DNA from: Gammaproteobacteria bacterium CG_4_10_14_0_2_um_filter_38_22
GTDB taxonomy: Bacteria; Pseudomonadota; Gammaproteobacteria; Coxiellales; Coxiellaceae
Direction of reading: 5' to 3'
Length of the DNA: 64,000 nucleotides
NCBI GenBank assembly: GCA_002793195.1
Contig: PFPT01000049.1
Coordinates: 1-64,000 of the forward strand
Shown here: piece after piece, positions 36,779 to 45,655 of the stretch
Layout: every line of letters begins with the position of its first letter
Position numbering within the stretch: position 1 is the stretch's first letter
Program-made: the position numbers and the translations under genes
Notes under the pieces: model-generated
Databases searched by the model: none
Told to the model about the DNA's origin: nothing
The model's input: the letters and a program-made list of their open reading frames with translations, nothing else

Positions 36779-37066
36779 ATGTCACTCAAACCAAACGGAC
36801 ACCACCAAGAAACATCTCCTATCCAATTTCCCTGTGATTTTACCATTAAAATTATGGGTAGAACCGATAGTCACTTTGAAAAAATTGCACTCGCGCTAGT
36901 TAAGCAGCACTTCCCTGATTTCAATACAATACAGATGCAAAAAAAATTGAGTAAGGATAATCATTTTTTATCCTTGTCTGTCACTGTATATGCGGAATCC
37001 AAAGCACAACTGGATACACTCTATCAAGAATTATCCAGCACAAAAGAAATACTGATGGTATTGTAA
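36779..37066 (+). CDS. ybeD: YbeD/DUF493 family protein
   Basis: A 95-residue cytosolic protein of the UPF0250 family, a small ACT-like ferredoxin fold. The segments FPCDFTIKIMGRTD and KDNHFLSLSVTVYAESKAQLDTLYQELSS, each within the family pattern, fit YbeD. AAGGATCAGCTT before the ATG at 36779 sets the start, seven codons inside the longest frame. Its role is not established; genomic association with lipoate genes is common and is kept here, interrupted only by a gene on the other strand. Confidence 0.9.
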   Translation: MSLKPNGHHQETSPIQFPCDFTIKIMGRTDSHFEKIALALVKQHFPDFNTIQMQKKLSKDNHFLSLSVTVYAESKAQLDTLYQELSSTKEILMVL

Positions 37067-37069
37067 CGA

Positions 37070-37714
37070 TTATTTAAGCATTGATTTATTTTTATAATAA
37101 AAAATCTGAAAAACCAAAATTGATTTTTTAAGAACCGTTATACTAGAGCCTAATAAACTCGGCCAATCCCAATGCAGCATTAATGCGGATGTCATATCAA
37201 AAAAGCTCAACACAATGGATATCGCTACAAACCACCCACTCAAACCCTTTGTGGACTTTAATCGAAAGTTTTTAATGATTTGTGGGAACATATACGTTGC
37301 CCAACAACTATCTGAAATTAACCCGGCGATATCATAATATTTTTTTCCATGATGCAATAAAGTGAAATTTAAAATGGCATAAGAAAACACAATCACAACC
37401 AACATACTTAATAATACAAAATTCATCACAGCTGCTTTTGTTTTTAATCCATATCGCGCAAATTGAAAATGCTGAACAAACAAACAAACCAACCCAACAA
37501 TGGTAACCATGCGATATTGCCACTGCATATCACGACCAAATCCATACAACAAATCAGCGCTATACCCCAATAACAACAACCCATGCATCCACAAACTAAA
37601 ACCATCTGTGCTTTTGCGTTTGAAGTTAAGATAAATTTGCGGTAAAAACCAAGTGAAATAAATAACACTAGAAATGGTGAGCGTGATTTCACCAATAAAA
37701 TGATCAGTCATCAT
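37070..37714 (-). CDS. PQ-loop repeat membrane protein
   Basis: A 214-residue inner-membrane protein with seven hydrophobic helices and two PQ-loop motifs (WFLPQIYLNFKRKSTDGFS and YMFPQIIKNFRLKSTKGLS), the arrangement of cystinosin/SWEET-like transporters. The substrate is unknown; bacterial relatives include small sugar or amino-acid carriers. AGGAAGG precedes the ATG at 37714 (a second ATG follows immediately). It lies in reverse orientation between ybeD and lipB, a place that is normally empty, suggesting insertion. The stop is 3 bases from the convergent ybeD stop. Confidence 0.85.
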   Translation of the reverse strand: MMTDHFIGEITLTISSVIYFTWFLPQIYLNFKRKSTDGFSLWMHGLLLLGYSADLLYGFGRDMQWQYRMVTIVGLVCLFVQHFQFARYGLKTKAAVMNFVLLSMLVVIVFSYAILNFTLLHHGKKYYDIAGLISDSCWATYMFPQIIKNFRLKSTKGLSGWFVAISIVLSFFDMTSALMLHWDWPSLLGSSITVLKKSILVFQIFYYKNKSMLK

Positions 37715-37859
37715 AAAAGCCTTCCTACGTTGATATGAATCGAACAGGTTCAAAGGGTTGAATGATCCACCATTCTCTCAGCAGTAAAACCGCACCCCTG
37801 GCAAAAGAGCGCAGATCGTAGCATAATTTGTCGCGTTAATAAAAGTGCGGGTATTGAGT

Positions 37860-38492
37860 ATGAGCAAAATCATTGTGCGCGATCTGGGGTTGATGGATTA
37901 TCAAACCAGTTGGCACAACATGCGTGATTTCACAGATTCACGTACCAATGACACAACAGATGAAATCTGGTTGCTCGAGCATCCCGCCGTTTTTACACAA
38001 GGCCTTGCTGGAAAACCCGAACATGTTTTAAATACACACGACATTCCCGTCGTCCAAACGGATCGTGGCGGACAAGTTACTTACCACGGACCTGGTCAAT
38101 TAGTCGTTTACGTACTGATTGATTTAAAGCGCAAACAATTACACGCACGAAACTTAGTAACGAAATTAGAACAAAGCGTCATTGATTTGCTGTCTGAAAT
38201 GGATATTAAAGCAAAATCGAAATGTGATGCGCCTGGCGTATACGTTAACGATGCAAAAATTTGCTCGATTGGTTTGCGTGTACGAAGAGGCTGCAGTTAT
38301 CATGGCATTGCATTGAATGTTGATATGGATTTAACGCCCTTTTCTTATATTAATCCCTGCGGTTATCAGAACATGGAAATGACACAAATAAAATGCTTAG
38401 CGCCAACAGTCACATTAGAACAAATAAAAAAGAAAATTATTACGCCGATCCTAAAAAATTTCGGGTATAATCGCGAAACACAAGCAATTTAA
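37860..38492 (+). CDS. lipB: octanoyl-[acyl-carrier-protein] transferase
   Basis: A 210-residue cytosolic enzyme that moves octanoate from ACP to lipoyl domains. Signature motifs are DRGGQVTYHGPGQLVVY, CSIGLRVRRGCSYHG with the catalytic Lys region (AKICSIG) and NPCGYQNMEMTQ with the catalytic Cys. The ATG at 37860 is chosen; an in-frame GTG five codons upstream is possible. lipA follows 30 bases later. Confidence 0.97.
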   Translation: MSKIIVRDLGLMDYQTSWHNMRDFTDSRTNDTTDEIWLLEHPAVFTQGLAGKPEHVLNTHDIPVVQTDRGGQVTYHGPGQLVVYVLIDLKRKQLHARNLVTKLEQSVIDLLSEMDIKAKSKCDAPGVYVNDAKICSIGLRVRRGCSYHGIALNVDMDLTPFSYINPCGYQNMEMTQIKCLAPTVTLEQIKKKIITPILKNFGYNRETQAI

Positions 38493-38522
38493 AGCCCTTA
38501 AAGCGTTTTACAGAGAACACAC

Positions 38523-39479
38523 ATGTCACAAAATAATAATTACGACCCCAAACAAAAAACACTGGGCAAAGACAAATTGTCACGCATTCCAGTCAAAATT
38601 GAAAATACAGCAGAACCACTACGCAAACCGGATTGGATTCGCATTCAATTAAAAAATAGCGATAAAGTAGAAAACATCAAAACCATTTTACGTGAAAATA
38701 AATTACACACTGTTTGTGAAGAGGCGTCTTGCCCAAACTTACAAGAATGTTTTGGACACGGCACAGCAACGTTTATGATCATGGGTGACAAATGCACGCG
38801 ACGTTGTGCGTTTTGTGATGTCGGACACGGTCGACCTGACCCACTTGATCCGCAAGAACCCATTAACCTTGCCAACACCATCGAATTATTAAAATTAAAA
38901 TATGTTGTTATCACTTCTGTTGATCGTGATGATTTACGTGATGGTGGCGCTTCTCATTTTAGCAATTGCATACAAGCCATTCGTCAACGCTGCCCTGAGA
39001 TCAAAATCGAAACATTGGTTCCTGATTATCGTGGACGCATGGATCGTGCACTTGAAGCCACTAGCACACATCTTCCTGATATTTTTAATCACAATATCGA
39101 AACAGCACCGCGTTTATACAAACAAGCACGTCCTGGTTCTGATTATCAGGTGTCATTAACTTTATTAAAAACATTTAAAGAACGTTTTCCCGCCATTCCC
39201 ACAAAATCAGGCATGATGTTAGGATTAGGTGAGACCGTTGAAGAAATAAAACAAGTGCTACGTGATTTACGTGAACATAACGTAGATATGTTAACGCTCG
39301 GACAATACTTACAGCCGACACGTTATCACATGCCGGTAGATCGATATGTCACACCACAAGAATTTATTGAGCACGCTGAATTTGCAAAATCTATTGGATT
39401 TACCGCTGTTGCAAGCGGTCCATTAGTAAGATCTTCATATCACGCTGATTTGCAAGCAGCAGGCGAATCAATTTCGTAA
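38523..39479 (+). CDS. lipA: lipoyl synthase
   Basis: A 318-residue radical-SAM enzyme inserting two sulfurs into octanoyl groups. The auxiliary cluster motif is [12 protein letters not shown] and the SAM cluster motif CTRRCAFC; the C-terminal RSSYHAD supplies the conserved serine. The length is standard. Together with lipB it provides lipoate for 2-oxoacid dehydrogenases and glycine cleavage. Confidence 0.98.
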   Translation: MSQNNNYDPKQKTLGKDKLSRIPVKIENTAEPLRKPDWIRIQLKNSDKVENIKTILRENKLHTVCEEASCPNLQECFGHGTATFMIMGDKCTRRCAFCDVGHGRPDPLDPQEPINLANTIELLKLKYVVITSVDRDDLRDGGASHFSNCIQAIRQRCPEIKIETLVPDYRGRMDRALEATSTHLPDIFNHNIETAPRLYKQARPGSDYQVSLTLLKTFKERFPAIPTKSGMMLGLGETVEEIKQVLRDLREHNVDMLTLGQYLQPTRYHMPVDRYVTPQEFIEHAEFAKSIGFTAVASGPLVRSSYHADLQAAGESIS

Positions 39480-39513
39480 CTAACCTTTTTTGGAAATCAT
39501 TAAGAAATAAGAT

Positions 39514-41565
39514 ATGGAAAATCACACTATCCAAGTTATCACGCAATACCTGCGCACACATCCACACATTAGCGAACTTTTCACTTTTCTCATTGCCTTT
39601 CTAGAATCACTCCCACTCATTGGCACAATCATTCCAGGTTCAATCACCATGACAGCCATTGGTGTTTTGGTTGGCATGGGTGACTTGCCGGCATTACTCA
39701 CTTTATGTGTTGCCTCTATCGGTGCATTTTCAGGCGATTCGATTGGCTATCTCATTGGTTATTTTTATAATGATCGATTACGCAACATCTGGCCTTTCAA
39801 AAAACATCCCAAATGGCTCTCAATGGGTGAGCGGTTTTTTAAAAAACATGGCGGAAAAAGCATTGTATTAGGACGTTTTATTGGGCCTGCTCGTAGTACA
39901 GTTCCTTTAGTTGCAGGACTATTAAAAATGAGCTGGGTTCGTTTTTGCGTTGCGTCATTTCCATCCGCCATTTTATGGGCGCTGATGTATACAACCCCTG
40001 GTATTGTATTAGGTGCTTTATCGCGCGAAGTGCCCAAAGGCGAAACCACGCGATTTTTTCTTTATGGCATCGGCACATTAATTGTTTTGTGGTTAACGTT
40101 TTGGTTAATTCAACACTTTTTTATTCAATTGGCACGCGGTATCAATAAAATCACAGATCGCTGCTGGCACTATTTTACACGCCATCATGCAGGTCGATTT
40201 TTTATTCGACTCATTACAAATCGTCAAAAGCCAACCGATCATCATCAACTCACCTTATCGCTTGCCGCACTGATTTCAGGCAGTCTATTTTTAATTTTAC
40301 TGTTTAAAATAAGGCACTTTGGCGCATTTCACAATTTAAATTATCCCCTATTTTCATTATTACAAAGTATTCGCACACCATTTTGGAATAAGTTATTTGT
40401 CATTGTGACCATCATGGGCACACCCAAAACAATCGCTATCATCAGTGTGCTTGCAACAGCTGGCTTCATGTTAAAAAAACAATGGCGCACTGCAACACAT
40501 TTTTTTGCTGGCTTTATTTTGGCAGCAGGCAGTGTGGTTGTTTTTAAAGCGCTTTCTCATTCAGTAAGACCACAAGGTTTTGAATTTGTAGCGCACAGCT
40601 CTTCATTTCCTAGCGGACACACAACATTAAGCTTTGTCGTATTTGGTTTACTGGCCTTTTTTATTGGGCAAGCCATTACTAAAAAATTCAGATGGATTCC
40701 ATACACGGTTACCAGCTTATTCATTGTCGCTGTCGCTTTTTCTCGTTTGTATTTAGGCGCACATTGGTTCACTGATATTATAGGCAGTTTATTGTTGGGC
40801 TTTGCTGTGATTTTATGCTGTATTGTGGCTTATCGTCGCATGCCTATTACGCACAGCGCCATTAAATTAAATACCTTATCCATTGCAACATTGATTGTTA
40901 TCAGTATTTTTCTTCCGTGGATCATCATGATCACCCATACTTTTTCCGCGAACATGCAACGATATACGCGCATATGGCCAAAACAACAGATCACGATTAA
41001 TCGCTGGTGGCAATCTCCATTACACTACACACCGCTATATCGTGATAATCGTATCGGAAAACCTTTTCAACCCTTTAATGTCCAATACCAAGGTGCGCTC
41101 AATACCCTATCTGCGCGTTTAAAAAAAGCAGGTTGGCAAATCATGTCAAATCACAGAAAATTAAAATCATCATTGCAACGATTTGCCAGTTACAAAGCGC
41201 AATACCATATTCCTGTTTTTCCTTGGCTTTATCATGATAAACCACCCGTGTTATTTATGATCAAAAGTATTCCACTTCACAATCGCATTATTGAATTGCG
41301 CTTTTGGGAAAGTAATATTCATTTGCAACCCGGCAAAAATCCGTTATGGTTAGGTGCAATTAATATTCGCATTCCACCAAAAATATTATTATCACTTAAA
41401 GAAGAAGCAACCATTTCATTAGCAGGCAAAGGCGGATTAAATACCTTGTATCAAGATACTGCTGATTTTCAGCGAAAAATGATTCACGTGTCTCATTATC
41501 AAAAAATCAGTAATCTCAACACGGACAAACTGAATTGGAATGGAGAAATATTATTACTCCGTTAG
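39514..41565 (+). CDS. DedA / PAP2 / LssY-like fusion membrane protein
   Basis: A 683-residue polytopic inner-membrane protein with three parts. Residues 1-215 are a DedA/SNARE-associated domain (FLESLPLIGTIIPGS, GDSIGYLIGYF, GRFIGPARSTVPLVAG). Residues about 255-450 are a PAP2 phosphatase with its three motifs (KALSHSVRP near 345, PSGHTT near 366, SRLYLGAHWFTD near 410). Residues about 480-683 resemble the LssY C-terminal domain. Such proteins may handle undecaprenyl or other lipid phosphates, with DedA possibly moving the lipid and PAP2 dephosphorylating it; the substrate is unproven. It follows lipA by 34 bases. Confidence 0.92.
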   Translation: MENHTIQVITQYLRTHPHISELFTFLIAFLESLPLIGTIIPGSITMTAIGVLVGMGDLPALLTLCVASIGAFSGDSIGYLIGYFYNDRLRNIWPFKKHPKWLSMGERFFKKHGGKSIVLGRFIGPARSTVPLVAGLLKMSWVRFCVASFPSAILWALMYTTPGIVLGALSREVPKGETTRFFLYGIGTLIVLWLTFWLIQHFFIQLARGINKITDRCWHYFTRHHAGRFFIRLITNRQKPTDHHQLTLSLAALISGSLFLILLFKIRHFGAFHNLNYPLFSLLQSIRTPFWNKLFVIVTIMGTPKTIAIISVLATAGFMLKKQWRTATHFFAGFILAAGSVVVFKALSHSVRPQGFEFVAHSSSFPSGHTTLSFVVFGLLAFFIGQAITKKFRWIPYTVTSLFIVAVAFSRLYLGAHWFTDIIGSLLLGFAVILCCIVAYRRMPITHSAIKLNTLSIATLIVISIFLPWIIMITHTFSANMQRYTRIWPKQQITINRWWQSPLHYTPLYRDNRIGKPFQPFNVQYQGALNTLSARLKKAGWQIMSNHRKLKSSLQRFASYKAQYHIPVFPWLYHDKPPVLFMIKSIPLHNRIIELRFWESNIHLQPGKNPLWLGAINIRIPPKILLSLKEEATISLAGKGGLNTLYQDTADFQRKMIHVSHYQKISNLNTDKLNWNGEILLLR

Positions 41566-41585
41566 CGGACGCTAAAAATAAGTCA

Positions 41586-41635
41586 AACAGATAAATCGGC
41601 TTTCAGATTCCTTTGTTATCTATCTGTTTTTTTTT
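41586..41635 (+). terminator. possible terminator after the DedA-PAP2 gene
   Basis: AACAGATA (41586-41593) can pair with TATCTGTT (41621-41628), directly followed by a T-run. The loop is long (27 bases), although an internal TTATCT offers an alternative pairing. It overlaps the last codons of the convergent prpB gene. The T-run supports termination of the rightward transcript. Confidence 0.45.
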
Positions 41636-42467
41636 CGAATGCCGCATAATCTAAAAAGTCATACAAAGCATGGCGGTCTTGCATCTGATCAACCACACTT
41701 TGCTGTGTTCCTTTTTCTCGAATGACTTGAAAAGTATTTAACGCCGCTTGATTCATTGCGCGGAAAGCAGATAACGGATATAAAATCATTTTTACACCCG
41801 CCGATTTTAATTCTGATACGGTAAAAAAAGGCGTTTTTCCAAACTCTGTGATGTTTGCTAAAATGGGTATATTCACTTCTTGTGATAATTTTTTATAATC
41901 ATCCAGCGTATAAAAAGCTTCTGCAAAAATAGCATCGGCGCCTGCTTCGCCATATTTTTGCGCACGCGCAATGGTTTTTGATAACCCTTCATTCGCCATC
42001 GCATCGGTACGTGCAATTAAATAAAAATCAGCATTTTTTTTTCCGGAAATGGCCGCATAAATACGGTCAACCATTTCTGCTGTTGCGACTATTTTTTTTC
42101 CATCGCGATGACCGCAGCGTTTTGAAAACACTTGATCTTCAATGTGTGCTGCTGCAGCACCTGCTTTGATTAGTTGCGAAACTGCGTGTGATATCGTTAA
42201 TTCATTTCCCCAACCTGTATCCATATCAACTAATAAAGGCGTTGTAGTGACGCTTGTAATACGACGCACATCCTCACAAACATTCTCCAAATTTGTCATA
42301 CCCAAATCAGGCAACCCATATGACGCATTCGCACAACCGGCGCCTGATAAATATAATGCTTGAAAACCCGTCTTTTCTGCCATCATTGCACAGTATGCAT
42401 TGATGGTGCCGATAATTTGCAAAGGGGATTCTGATTGAACTGCTTCTTGAAATGTGCGCATGCTCAT
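41616..42467 (-). CDS. prpB: methylisocitrate lyase (isocitrate lyase/PEP mutase family)
   Basis: A 283-residue enzyme splitting 2-methylisocitrate to pyruvate and succinate. The catalytic loop is KRCGHRDGK with Cys118; the metal site is in LLVDMDTGWG and the substrate loop in SGAGCANASYGLPDLG. All are typical of PrpB. Its usual partners prpC and prpD are not in this window, so use in propionate breakdown is plausible but unproven. It begins 10 bases after the mpl stop and the two may be co-transcribed. Confidence 0.92.
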   Translation of the reverse strand: MSMRTFQEAVQSESPLQIIGTINAYCAMMAEKTGFQALYLSGAGCANASYGLPDLGMTNLENVCEDVRRITSVTTTPLLVDMDTGWGNELTISHAVSQLIKAGAAAAHIEDQVFSKRCGHRDGKKIVATAEMVDRIYAAISGKKNADFYLIARTDAMANEGLSKTIARAQKYGEAGADAIFAEAFYTLDDYKKLSQEVNIPILANITEFGKTPFFTVSELKSAGVKMILYPLSAFRAMNQAALNTFQVIREKGTQQSVVDQMQDRHALYDFLDYAAFEKKTDR

Positions 42468-42477
42468 TTGATTTTCC

Positions 42478-43836
42478 TTATCGATTGATCGTTAACTTTT
42501 TTAAAAGCTGGTCATGTAAGCCATCAAATCCTTTATTGCTCATCACCAAGACATGACTATTTTTCATGGCATTTTTTGATACGATATTGACAATATCAGA
42601 AACAGAATCATGCACAAATACTTTATTTCGCAATGGTTTTAAAACAGATACCACATCCCAGCTGTTGTCATCGGGTTTTAGTACATGCACTTCATCTGCT
42701 TCATGAAACGCAGGCCCTAGCGTATCAGCGTGCGCACCACTACGCATAGAGTTAGATCCCAGCTGCGCAATGACAATCATTTTTTCATCACCAATGCGCG
42801 CTCGTAACCCTGCAATCGTCGTTGCAATGGCAGTGGGATGATGCGCAAAATCATCATAAACAGTAATATTATTCACACAGCCACGTATTTCTAAGCGCCG
42901 TTTTACATTTTCAAATGTCGCGAATGCTTTTTCGATATCCGACATTGAGACACCTATTGAATCCGCTGCTGCAATCGCCGCCAGTGCATTTTGGATATTA
43001 TGATGACCAATTAACTGCCAATGGAGCACTGCGCGTTTTTCACCTTGAAAATAACACTCAAATTCACTACCATCCGATTTTAATAGTTGAGCATACCAAC
43101 TCTTTTTCTCACCTGTTGTTATTTTTTTTGCCCAACAACCACGCGATAACACATCTTGAATAGATTGATCTTGGGATGGAAAAATCACGGTGCCTTTGCT
43201 AGGAACAATGCGTAACAAATACTGAAATTGTTTCTTAATCGCCTCAATATCAGGGAAAATATCTGCGTGATCAAATTCAATATTGTTGATAATTAATGTG
43301 GATGGATGATAATGCAAAAATTTAGAACGCTTATCGAAAAATGCCGTGTCATATTCATCGGCTTCAATGACAAAATATTGCTTTGCACCCAATCGCGCTG
43401 TGTGTGAAAAATTTTTAGGCATTCCCCCAATTAAATAACCTGGGTTTAACCCGGCAATTTCTAAAATCCACGTCAATAATGCTGTTGTAGTGGTTTTACC
43501 ATGCGTTCCAGAAACAGCGAGCACATGTTGATGATGCAATACATTTTCACCCATCCACTGCGCACCTGACATATAGCTTATCCCTTGATTTAAAATATAA
43601 TCAACACAGGGATTATTGCGATTAATGGTATTGCCAATGATAACCAAATCAGTTGCAGGATCGATTACAGTAGGCTCATAACCCATATGAACAGGAATAC
43701 CAGATGACGTCAGCGCATCTGACATTGGCGGATAAACATTTAAATCTGAACCGGATACCGCATGTCCTAGCGCCCGCGCAATTAAAGCAACGCCACCCAT
43801 AAATGTGCCGCAAATACCCAGGATGTGGATTTTCAT
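42478..43836 (-). CDS. mpl: UDP-N-acetylmuramate:L-alanyl-gamma-D-glutamyl-meso-diaminopimelate ligase
   Basis: A 452-residue Mur-ligase that reuses the murein tripeptide released during wall turnover. The Rossmann start is KIHILGICGTFMGGVALIARALGH, the ATP loop GTHGKTTTTALLTWILE, with DEYDTAFFDKRSKFLHY and a C-terminal domain (YDDFAHHPTAI). MurC-like enzymes differ in the N-terminal motif, so Mpl is preferred. It is divergent from the phosphofructokinase gene across 148 bases. Confidence 0.95.
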   Translation of the reverse strand: MKIHILGICGTFMGGVALIARALGHAVSGSDLNVYPPMSDALTSSGIPVHMGYEPTVIDPATDLVIIGNTINRNNPCVDYILNQGISYMSGAQWMGENVLHHQHVLAVSGTHGKTTTTALLTWILEIAGLNPGYLIGGMPKNFSHTARLGAKQYFVIEADEYDTAFFDKRSKFLHYHPSTLIINNIEFDHADIFPDIEAIKKQFQYLLRIVPSKGTVIFPSQDQSIQDVLSRGCWAKKITTGEKKSWYAQLLKSDGSEFECYFQGEKRAVLHWQLIGHHNIQNALAAIAAADSIGVSMSDIEKAFATFENVKRRLEIRGCVNNITVYDDFAHHPTAIATTIAGLRARIGDEKMIVIAQLGSNSMRSGAHADTLGPAFHEADEVHVLKPDDNSWDVVSVLKPLRNKVFVHDSVSDIVNIVSKNAMKNSHVLVMSNKGFDGLHDQLLKKLTINR

Positions 43837-43984
43837 ATAATGCTGTCCGTTATCAGTGATTGGTTACTCATCATTCGACATCGAATAACAAATAACCACA
43901 TACCTTGCAATTCACAAAGCCTACCTCAATCATCAAAAAAGTGCTACGATTCCAGTCATTTTTCAAATCAGCGAGGATGCTTTC

Positions 43985-45232
43985 ATGACAGGCAAAAATA
44001 TTTTATATGCACAATCCGGCGGCCCAACTGCTGTCATTAATGCTAGTGCTTGCGGCGTAATTGAAACAGCACGCACTTTACTACCGAATGCAAAAATATT
44101 TGCTGCTAAAAACGGAATCATCGGGGTATTAAACGAAGAACTCATTGATACGGCATTCGAATCTGCAGAAGATATTGCAGCACTGCGATACACCCCTGCT
44201 AGCGCATTCGGCTCTTGTCGTTATAAATTAAAAAAAATTGAACAAGACGAAACCGAATATCGCCGGCTCATCGAAGTATTTAAAGCACATGATATTGGGT
44301 ACTTTTTTTATAATGGCGGCGGTGACTCACAAGACACAGCACACAAAGTATCACAGTTATCTGAAAAAATGGGTTATCCCATGATTTGCATTGGCATCCC
44401 CAAAACAATTGATAATGACCTACCTATTACAGACAACTGCCCCGGCTTTGGCTCTGTTGCAAAATATGTTGCCATTTCCACATTAGAAGCCGCATTAGAT
44501 GTAAAAGGCATGGCAACTTCATCCACTAAAGTATTTATTCTAGAAGTAATGGGGCGTCACGCTGGATGGATTGCAGCGGCCGCAGGATTAATTAAAAACG
44601 AAGCAGGCGATCCGCCACATTTAATTTTATTTCCAGAAATCGCTTTTGATGAAACCAAATTTTTAGTCGGAGTTGAAGCCGCTGTCGATCAATACGGCTA
44701 TTGCGTAATTGTCGCATCCGAAGGTATTCGCAATGCAGCAGGTGAATTTATTCAAAAGTCTGGTCTGTCGGATGCGTTTGGACATTCCCAATTAGGCGGT
44801 ATTGCACCAACACTGGCTGAATGCATTAAAAATAATTTAGGATACAAATATCATTGGGCTGTTTCTGATTATCTGCAACGTGCAGCTGGACACATTGCAT
44901 CAAAAACCGATGCGGATCAAGCTTACGCATTAGGAAAAACAGCCATTGAACAAGCGTTAAAAGGAGTGAATAATGTTATGCTGACCATTAAGCGCGAATC
45001 ATCACAGCCTTATCGCTGGTCTATTGGCACAGCCAAACTAGCAGACGTTGCGAACGTTGAAGCGAAAATGCCACTGGATTTTATTACCGACAATGGATTT
45101 GGCATCACTGAAAAATGCCGCGAACATATGCTACCTTTCATTCAAGGTGAATCATATCCACCTTACAAAAATGGATTACCGCAATATGTGATTTTAAAAA
45201 ATCAATTGGTCGAAAAAAAATTAGCTCAATAG
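43985..45232 (+). CDS. pfp: pyrophosphate-dependent 6-phosphofructokinase
   Basis: A 415-residue phosphofructokinase. The phosphoryl-donor motif reads NGGGDSQDT in place of the GGDGS pattern of ATP enzymes, which indicates PPi as donor; the fructose-6-phosphate site is PKTIDNDLP and MGRHAGWIA is present. The reaction is reversible, so it can serve glycolysis or gluconeogenesis. An SD-like GCGAGGATGC precedes the ATG by 8 bases. The chagasin-like gene follows after 30 bases on the same strand. Confidence 0.93.
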   Translation: MTGKNILYAQSGGPTAVINASACGVIETARTLLPNAKIFAAKNGIIGVLNEELIDTAFESAEDIAALRYTPASAFGSCRYKLKKIEQDETEYRRLIEVFKAHDIGYFFYNGGGDSQDTAHKVSQLSEKMGYPMICIGIPKTIDNDLPITDNCPGFGSVAKYVAISTLEAALDVKGMATSSTKVFILEVMGRHAGWIAAAAGLIKNEAGDPPHLILFPEIAFDETKFLVGVEAAVDQYGYCVIVASEGIRNAAGEFIQKSGLSDAFGHSQLGGIAPTLAECIKNNLGYKYHWAVSDYLQRAAGHIASKTDADQAYALGKTAIEQALKGVNNVMLTIKRESSQPYRWSIGTAKLADVANVEAKMPLDFITDNGFGITEKCREHMLPFIQGESYPPYKNGLPQYVILKNQLVEKKLAQ

Positions 45233-45262
45233 AAAAAACTAACCAGAAAAATAGGAAATACT

Positions 45263-45655
45263 ATGTTAAAAAAACTATCATTATTAATGATGCTAATCTT
45301 AGCATGCAATACTTTTGCAAATGACAAATTACCTACCTTTAATTCGCCCAAAAATCCCATTGTTGTCTCACAAAAAAACCCACAGTTTATCATTACGCTG
45401 GCATCCAATCCCTCAACCGGCTTTTCTTGGAAACTCCTCTCTTATGATAAAAACTTGGTACAATTTGTTAAACACCAATATATAGCACCCCATACAAAAT
45501 TACTCGGCGCACCGGGATATGAAGTTTGGACTTTCAAAGCGAAAAAAGGACAGTATCGTGTCAATCAAGTTGGACATGTTGTTTTAGAATATCAAAGACC
45601 CTGGACAAAAGAAGGCGCAACCCAAAAATCATTTATGATTATTGTTAAAAAATAA
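45263..45655 (+). CDS. exported chagasin-type (I42) cysteine protease inhibitor
   Basis: A 130-residue exported protein with a signal peptide (about 1-19, NTFA). Three loops that wedge into papain-type proteases in the chagasin family are visible: NPSTGFSWKLL, LGAPGYEVWTF and RPWTKEG. Such proteins block papain-like cysteine proteases in the periplasm or outside the cell; in host-associated bacteria they may act on host cathepsins, which is inference here. The gene ends one base before the convergent ABC permease stop. Confidence 0.87.
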   Translation: MLKKLSLLMMLILACNTFANDKLPTFNSPKNPIVVSQKNPQFIITLASNPSTGFSWKLLSYDKNLVQFVKHQYIAPHTKLLGAPGYEVWTFKAKKGQYRVNQVGHVVLEYQRPWTKEGATQKSFMIIVKK

